Shown piece after piece: positions 61,501 through 64,000 of a stretch of 64,000 bases of DNA. A model generated the notes under the pieces. It was not told where the DNA came from. It saw only the letters and a list, made by a program, of their open reading frames with translations, and ran no database searches. The number at the start of each line of letters is the position of its first letter. The first letter of the stretch is position 1. Made by a program: the position numbers and the translations under genes. Origin of the DNA: Phytopythium helicoides (lineage: Eukaryota > Oomycota > Peronosporomycetes > Pythiales > Pythiaceae). The stretch covers positions 248,001 to 312,000 of the forward strand of contig JANFNE010000041.1 in NCBI GenBank assembly GCA_024867545.1, in the 5' to 3' direction.

Positions 61501-64000
61501 AGTATTCACTTCGTCAAACAACGAACTCTCGAGTGGCAGTTGCTTACGAATGTCCTCTGACGCCATAAATATCGACTCAAGGTAGATCCAGCAACGCTGA
61601 ACACCCAATAGTGTCTCAATTACTTCCGAGACGTGAGATAGCGCTTTCTCCCAGTAGAGAATACGAGTATCGAAGGACCCGAAGAAAGGAGATGCCTTCA
61701 TTGTTGATAGCTGCACTTGGTCATCCTCAAGGGCTAAGAACAGATCGTCAGCCGATTTGATTTTGTAGTATACCGTCTTGTATTCGCCAATGTCGATATC
61801 GATACCGCTCCAGCGCTTTTCAATCGCATCAAGCGTTTGTTCAATCGAAAGCTCTTTACTTGCATTCGCAGACATTGTACTGATAAACTCGGCATGTAAA
61901 TGAAACCCAAGGGAGAATACTCGCTCAAGTGTAAAGCTCTCAGATTCGGTGTCAAATGTCTTGCCCATTTCCTCTTTGAGCTGTACCCAGTGACGCGGGC
62001 GAAGAGCTGGGCTCTTGAGATCCTGAATTAGGGGTAGAGTTTGACGAAATTGCTCAATCTTGGTCTTCATGACGCTCCAGACTGTCCAGGTCTTCATGTC
62101 TTTTCCATACTTGACGACCTTTTTGTAGAACTGTGCAGCCGTCGTCTCCATGCTTTCTACTTCAATCTCGTAGAAAACCTGATTCTTCCATGTCGCCCAA
62201 ACAACCTCCCACTCATCTGACAACGTCCAAATCTGCTGCAATAGCTCAATCTCTTTTTCTGTCTGCAGAAAGCCTTCATTCTTTGACTCCTCAATACCAA
62301 ATATTTCGAGCCCTTTTTTCAGTGTGCCTTGGCGGTTTCTTGTCGATTCCATCTTCTTCTCAAATTCAGCAAGGATGCGATGGGCCACCGCCGAGTTCTG
62401 CTCACTCGAATACGGCAACGTAGCCTCTGCTTCTGCTCGTAAATCTGTCATGATGTTGTGAAGCTCTGCCACTGAGTCCTGTAAACTTTGTTTCATGCTC
62501 ACCTTGCACTTTTGAAGCATTGCATTGGCGTCAACTAGCATGACCTCATACACTTCCCAGCTGGGTCTCAGACTCACTAAATCGCGTTGCTCTTCGTCCG
62601 TTGTTTGCACGTCGAACTCTGCAAGTAGATCGTACTTTTGTTGTAACGGCTCAAACCGAGCCACAACAGATGGAATACTGTCTTTGATGTCCTGGAGAAG
62701 CCGAATGCTCTCGCCCAGATGGTCCAAGTTTGTCGGCTTGATCTGAAGTTTGCGTGTATTTTCCTTCATTGTGTTCATGAGATCGCTGAGCTCGTCATGA
62801 GCAGTTTGATTGAGTAAACCTGTGAGCTTTCCTATCCATTGCACCGTGTGCTCTACGAGACTTGCCTTCAGGAAATTTGTGTCGATCTGGATAAAGTTGA
62901 TTGTGTTTGTCAAATCTTCGTTTTGAATGCTGACTTGCTGCTCCCGATAGCGCTCAATATCCGCTCGGAACTGCTGTAGAGGGCGATTTGCCTTGGCGTA
63001 TCGGCGAATAAATGCTTGTTTGTCTTGGTTCCAGAGAAGCTTGTACTTGTCCCAGTAGCCCAGATACTTTTGAAGCTCAGTAGCACTAGAGGACATGCCA
63101 TTCATGATGTGCACAAGTACCTTTAGGATTTCTTCGTCATTGAATATGGACTGATAGAAATTGTTGATTCCGACTTCAGCTGGGGTGGAGGCTTCCTGCT
63201 GGTTATCCGAGGTGGCCTCATTGGAGCTGTCTTGAGCTTCCGAGACCACTCCTTCGTTCGGGTTTCCTTCCTTACCACCAGGTGGTTTGAGCTCTTTCAT
63301 ATCCAGACTAATTTGATTGTTATTGCCACGAGGCAACGAAGCTACAAGGCGTGGTACAACCGAAATGACGTTGAACACTTCCTTTGCAATGGTGTTTACC
63401 ATCTGTGTGAGATCGCTCATCAACGGTCTGAATTCGACCTTGTTGTCTTCTAGAACTACGTGCGTGCGAAATAGCGGCCGTGGATCGGTCTTGGCATCGC
63501 CATTGATCGCCTTTGACAACTCTTGTAGTGACTTCTTGACTGACTGGCGTAGCGCATCCTCGAGCATTTTATCGCACCGCTCGACAAAGCGACTCCACTC
63601 GCGCTGAACATCAGGTGGGCCAGATTCAAAGTGCTGATAAGTGGATGCCATGGTGGAGCTCACAACTTGGTAGGCGTTTCGTAGCTGCTTTTCGATTTCT
63701 TTCCGATGCTGAACTTGTTTCGCTTCAAACACGCCGTCGTCATACACAGTGTTTCGCTCGATAAATATGTGCATGAGGCTGCTTATCATCTTGCAGTTCT
63801 TAGATACAATATCCTTGTTTTCTTGGAACTCTTGAACGATTTTGTACGTCGTCTCGCAGTGCTTTCTACAATCAGCTACGTACCACTCGACGATGCCCTT
63901 TGAAACCCAAGTGAGCTTTTGCAGTCCTGGTTGAATACGCCGATCGAGCTTGCGAATAATGTCATCAAATAATCGCCGCTCTGTTGTTGACAAATCCAGC
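52579..64000 (-). CDS. Axonemal inner-arm dynein heavy chain, DNAH2 type (5' end outside window)
   Basis: Open without intron for over 3800 codons; the N-terminus continues past base 64000. Six-AAA motor: P-loops GPAGTGKTE (AAA1, about 60505-60530), GQTMAGKST (AAA2, about 59665-59690), GDTGVGKTT (AAA3, about 58650-58683) and GVGGSGRQS (AAA4, about 57590-57615). The stalk coiled coil and microtubule-binding tip lie around 55.9-56.9 kb. The C-terminal domain has the DNAH2 pattern: SLSWEF, LEGARWDFDHDCLTEPHPMEL, then a run ending in KKPARGLYSCPLYLYP and TKRGTALLLSLST, nearer to DNAH2 than to DNAH1, 7 or 10. DNAH2 is the beta-type heavy chain of the two-headed inner arm I1/f. About 600 residues are likely missing. 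Confidence 0.93.
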   Translation of the reverse strand, partial: LDLSTTERRLFDDIIRKLDRRIQPGLQKLTWVSKGIVEWYVADCRKHCETTYKIVQEFQENKDIVSKNCKMISSLMHIFIERNTVYDDGVFEAKQVQHRKEIEKQLRNAYQVVSSTMASTYQHFESGPPDVQREWSRFVERCDKMLEDALRQSVKKSLQELSKAINGDAKTDPRPLFRTHVVLEDNKVEFRPLMSDLTQMVNTIAKEVFNVISVVPRLVASLPRGNNNQISLDMKELKPPGGKEGNPNEGVVSEAQDSSNEATSDNQQEASTPAEVGINNFYQSIFNDEEILKVLVHIMNGMSSSATELQKYLGYWDKYKLLWNQDKQAFIRRYAKANRPLQQFRADIERYREQQVSIQNEDLTNTINFIQIDTNFLKASLVEHTVQWIGKLTGLLNQTAHDELSDLMNTMKENTRKLQIKPTNLDHLGESIRLLQDIKDSIPSVVARFEPLQQKYDLLAEFDVQTTDEEQRDLVSLRPSWEVYEVMLVDANAMLQKCKVSMKQSLQDSVAELHNIMTDLRAEAEATLPYSSEQNSAVAHRILAEFEKKMESTRNRQGTLKKGLEIFGIEESKNEGFLQTEKEIELLQQIWTLSDEWEVVWATWKNQVFYEIEVESMETTAAQFYKKVVKYGKDMKTWTVWSVMKTKIEQFRQTLPLIQDLKSPALRPRHWVQLKEEMGKTFDTESESFTLERVFSLGFHLHAEFISTMSANASKELSIEQTLDAIEKRWSGIDIDIGEYKTVYYKIKSADDLFLALEDDQVQLSTMKASPFFGSFDTRILYWEKALSHVSEVIETLLGVQRCWIYLESIFMASEDIRKQLPLESSLFDEVNTAYMRVTKGMAEAKNALRATQAPNVLETLVSMQEKLDEIQKCLDQYLETKRMLFPRFYFLSNDDLLEILGHQKDPDQVQKHIKKCFEAIKTLYLVAPGARGNTTFEALGMNSPCGEQVMFASNVVVAGAVEGWLLRVEAAMVNTLEKIYAQCLIGYKGKKEKWIRDFPGQLLITCGQTAWTNECIKALNEVARGEKKALKQLKKKWISYLNKLADMVRGQLSSIERKKVVALITIEIHSRDVIDRLVKQNCKSVNDFDWLMQLRFYFNKDLGESGICEVKQTVTSLQYSYEYQGNNGRLVITPLTDRCVLTMTTALHLNRGGNPLGPAGTGKTETVKDLGKNLAKYVIVFNCSDGLDYKSVGRMFSGLVQSGGWGCFDEFNRIEIEVLSVVAQQVLTIMQALTAKQSQLMFLGSLIKCNHNMGIFITMNPGYAGRTELPDNLKALMRPCAMMVPDLALIAEVMLQAEGFRDAKTLAKKTTTLYGLMIQQLSKQDHYDFGLRSLKAVLNMAGSLKREDPNLQEENILLRALRDMNMPKFIREDAALFRLLLGDLFPSVELPVTDYGRLQGTIEQELAEEKLQVHSQIVFKTIQLYESQITRHCNMIVGQTMAGKSTIWKTLQAAKTTLAKDSIAGYMPVRVQVLNPKSISLNEIYGVYDLSTFEWIDGILSSIFRTLAADEKAEEKWIMLDGPVDTLWIESMNSVMDDNKVLTLINGDRISMSSSMALMFEVQDLAVASPATVSRAGMVYMDVNDLGWQPFIQTWLSTTISAQEEREVLQALFEKYVPKVLQFKSSEVSELIPVTAFNSVRSFCNLYNALATPENGIDKAVCGDKFPAAVERWFLFCLTWSVMAAANEEGRKRFDSCLRDIDTLYPPLKTAYDYYVDPSTREFKLWDERLPQNFRIAPNTPFHKIMVPTIDTLRYGFLVQTMLTAGIHTLIVGDTGVGKTTVVQREVESLSDAFNVLVMNFSSATSSATTQDMIENVMEKRSLNRFGPVGGKKLVTFIDDLNMPTKDTFGSQPPLELLRQWVDYSCWYDRKKQTLKYFIDMQLVAAMGPPGGGRSVISSRFQSRFNLINMTIPEQAQLKRIFETMLVPKLSEFDDEIKPLGVPLVAATIQLYQNVLEQFLPTPANSHYLFNLRDMAKVIQGMLLTDKQNATSRDGVLRLWVHESLRVFSDRLTTTEDRQTFKRKVDELLGVNFQTDWSRLLSSAPERLKENGPLFTYIFSAAGSDEIPKYTEVTDMKALKSFVEEQLENHNAEPGFVPMNLVMFGDALLHILRIHRQLMTTRGNLLLVGVGGSGRQSLTKLASFIGGFKVFQIEVVKNYRSSEFHEDMKKLYQLVGIQEQRTVFLFSDTQIKSESFVEDLNNILSSGEIPGLFEKDEQAGIIDGVRARARLQGVRETKESLWNFFISEVRRNLHVVLAFSPIGKGFRDRCRQFPSLVNNTTIDWFNEWPLDALQEVGMKFLEEKNIANEVQRPKISSVFAVVHSSVLLASSQVLASMKRHNYVTPTNYLSLVTGYVDLLSEKSATIRDTRDKLKNGLAKLEESRLQVEEMSKQLEERKVVVAQKNKDCSDLLVVIVSERRVADEQRKQVEADSERIGKEEAETKKIADDAQKDLDEALPALQRAMLEVENLDKKAIAEVKVYTQPPELVSLVMCAVMILFGLPPTWAQAKTKMNDVNFLQQIKTFDKDSIRDKTVAALKKYTSKPNFNADVVRKVSSAAGALCSWVLAMECYAGVFRVVAPKKEVLKRSQQALAIKQKDLQIAKEKLQEVTEKVEALKRQYDSSVSEKNALREEAELLELKLSRAEQLVKGLAGERERWQVSIADKNENLVNVVGDALVAAAFISYAGPFDTFYRGSLVDTWMNRVTQQGLPISQKFTFTDFLADPTDVRSWNAHGLPRDSLSTENGVITTRGKRWPLMIDPQGQANKWIKSMEGNRLEVVDPMMKDLLRKLENGIRFGIPVLMQDILEELDPSLEPVLNKSIIKIGNREVIRLGDKELDYNREFRFYLTTKLHNPHYTPEVSTKTTIVNFVVKEQGLEAQLLGITVQLEEPALEEQKSDLVVRVAAAKKKLIDLENEILRLLSAAKGSLLDDESLVTTLNASKTTSEEVTHQLVVSEETEKKIDAARMGYARVALRSSTLYFVLNDMTSVDPMYQFSLDAYVDLFKESIVKSRSVKNQGALSEELTERINAINDYHTYAVYAYACRGLFERHKLLFSLQMCVRVLQSLGKLPHEEYDFLLKGGNVMAQEEKITNYASEFLSDGAWSSVVELGRLPRFQGLVSSFEQATKSWKAWYQSSTPEVEPLPGDWDGKCNELQRMLLLRCVRPDRLSIQAARFTAANLGAQFVDPPPFDLRAIYESSTYKTPLIFVLSPGVDPTNSLMALAEALHKNVENCALGQGQASIAEAILQRGLEAGNWVFLANCHLMLSWAPTLEKLIDGYCAAGSGGSGSGAHVNPQFRLWLTSDPTPKFPIAILQRGIKMTTEPPRGLKANLLRLYNTLTPEKFSRCREQRKYKRLLFCLCWFHSLLLERRKFNNLGWNIPYDFNESDFAISEDVLAIYLDEYEETPWDALKYLIAQANYGGRVTDDWDRRLMLVYITQFFAEDVLQVDNAPLSESEYYFVPDDGELGSYTEYIKQLPLDDPPAAFGQHPNAQIASQIDDGRELLATILSLQAMDVADGARGNDDKVLTLLQAMKETVPDVFDIPNIKASLSARPDPDALKTVLVQELERYNKLLATIRGSVIALERGINGAVVITPELEAVYHAVLIGAVPKAWGFCYPSLKPLGPWMQDLKQRCEQMTKWATHAMPSVFWLAGFTYPTGFLTALLQTAARKNGVAIDSLSWEFVVINQNEVALTSGPKDGAYIKGLILEGARWDFDHDCLTEPHPMELHCGMPILHFKPVEAKKKPARGLYSCPLYLYPLRTGTRERPSFMIAVDLKAGPGKSPDVWTKRGTALLLSLST

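Overview
The window comes from a eukaryote with short introns (mostly about 40-215 bases), GC-rich coding sequence and very tight gene packing. A plant-pathogenic oomycete (Pythium or Phytophthora type) fits best. The reasons are two NLP (necrosis-inducing, GHRHDWE) genes, an oomycete-style initiator plus FPR core promoter in front of one of them, a set of flagellar genes (axonemal dynein, CEP78-like, TTC23-like) expected of a zoospore former, and a fused pseudouridine glycosidase/kinase. Exon joins given here were read by eye; for each multi-exon gene the lengths sum to whole codons and GT..AG borders were used, but none is backed by transcripts.

Layout. 1-3400: two nearly identical NLP genes (the first cut by the window edge) separated by about 1.8 kb of degenerate repeat relics. 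3.5-15.1 kb: a compact block holding a CEP78-like centrosomal protein, an SMG5/6/7-like protein that ends in a Regnase-type NYN nuclease domain (the most unusual gene here), a CNNM-type transporter, a choline-transporter-like protein and a BRAP-type RING/UBP ligase. 15.5-33.8 kb: a tandem array of six copies (about 2.4 kb period) of an unrecognised low-complexity, membrane-anchored protein gene. A young Ty1/copia retrotransposon (27375-32142, 5-bp target duplication, LTRs differing at one base) is inserted between copies 5 and 6. 34.9-64 kb: a second compact block with an Old Yellow Enzyme, Rab7, an A20-finger protein, the nucleoporin ALADIN, an AFG2-like AAA ATPase, the nucleoporin NDC1, the PsuG-PsuK fusion, a MYND + AHA1-type co-chaperone, a TTC23-like protein and an inner-arm dynein heavy chain of DNAH2 type (its N-terminal end lies outside the window).

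Genes that may work together: ALADIN and NDC1, which bind each other at the nuclear pore in animals, lie less than 5 kb apart; CEP78, TTC23 and DNAH2 are all flagellar or basal-body proteins. In the compact blocks neighbours are separated by as little as 42-91 bases, so several divergent pairs must share promoters. No tRNA, rRNA or CRISPR array was seen.
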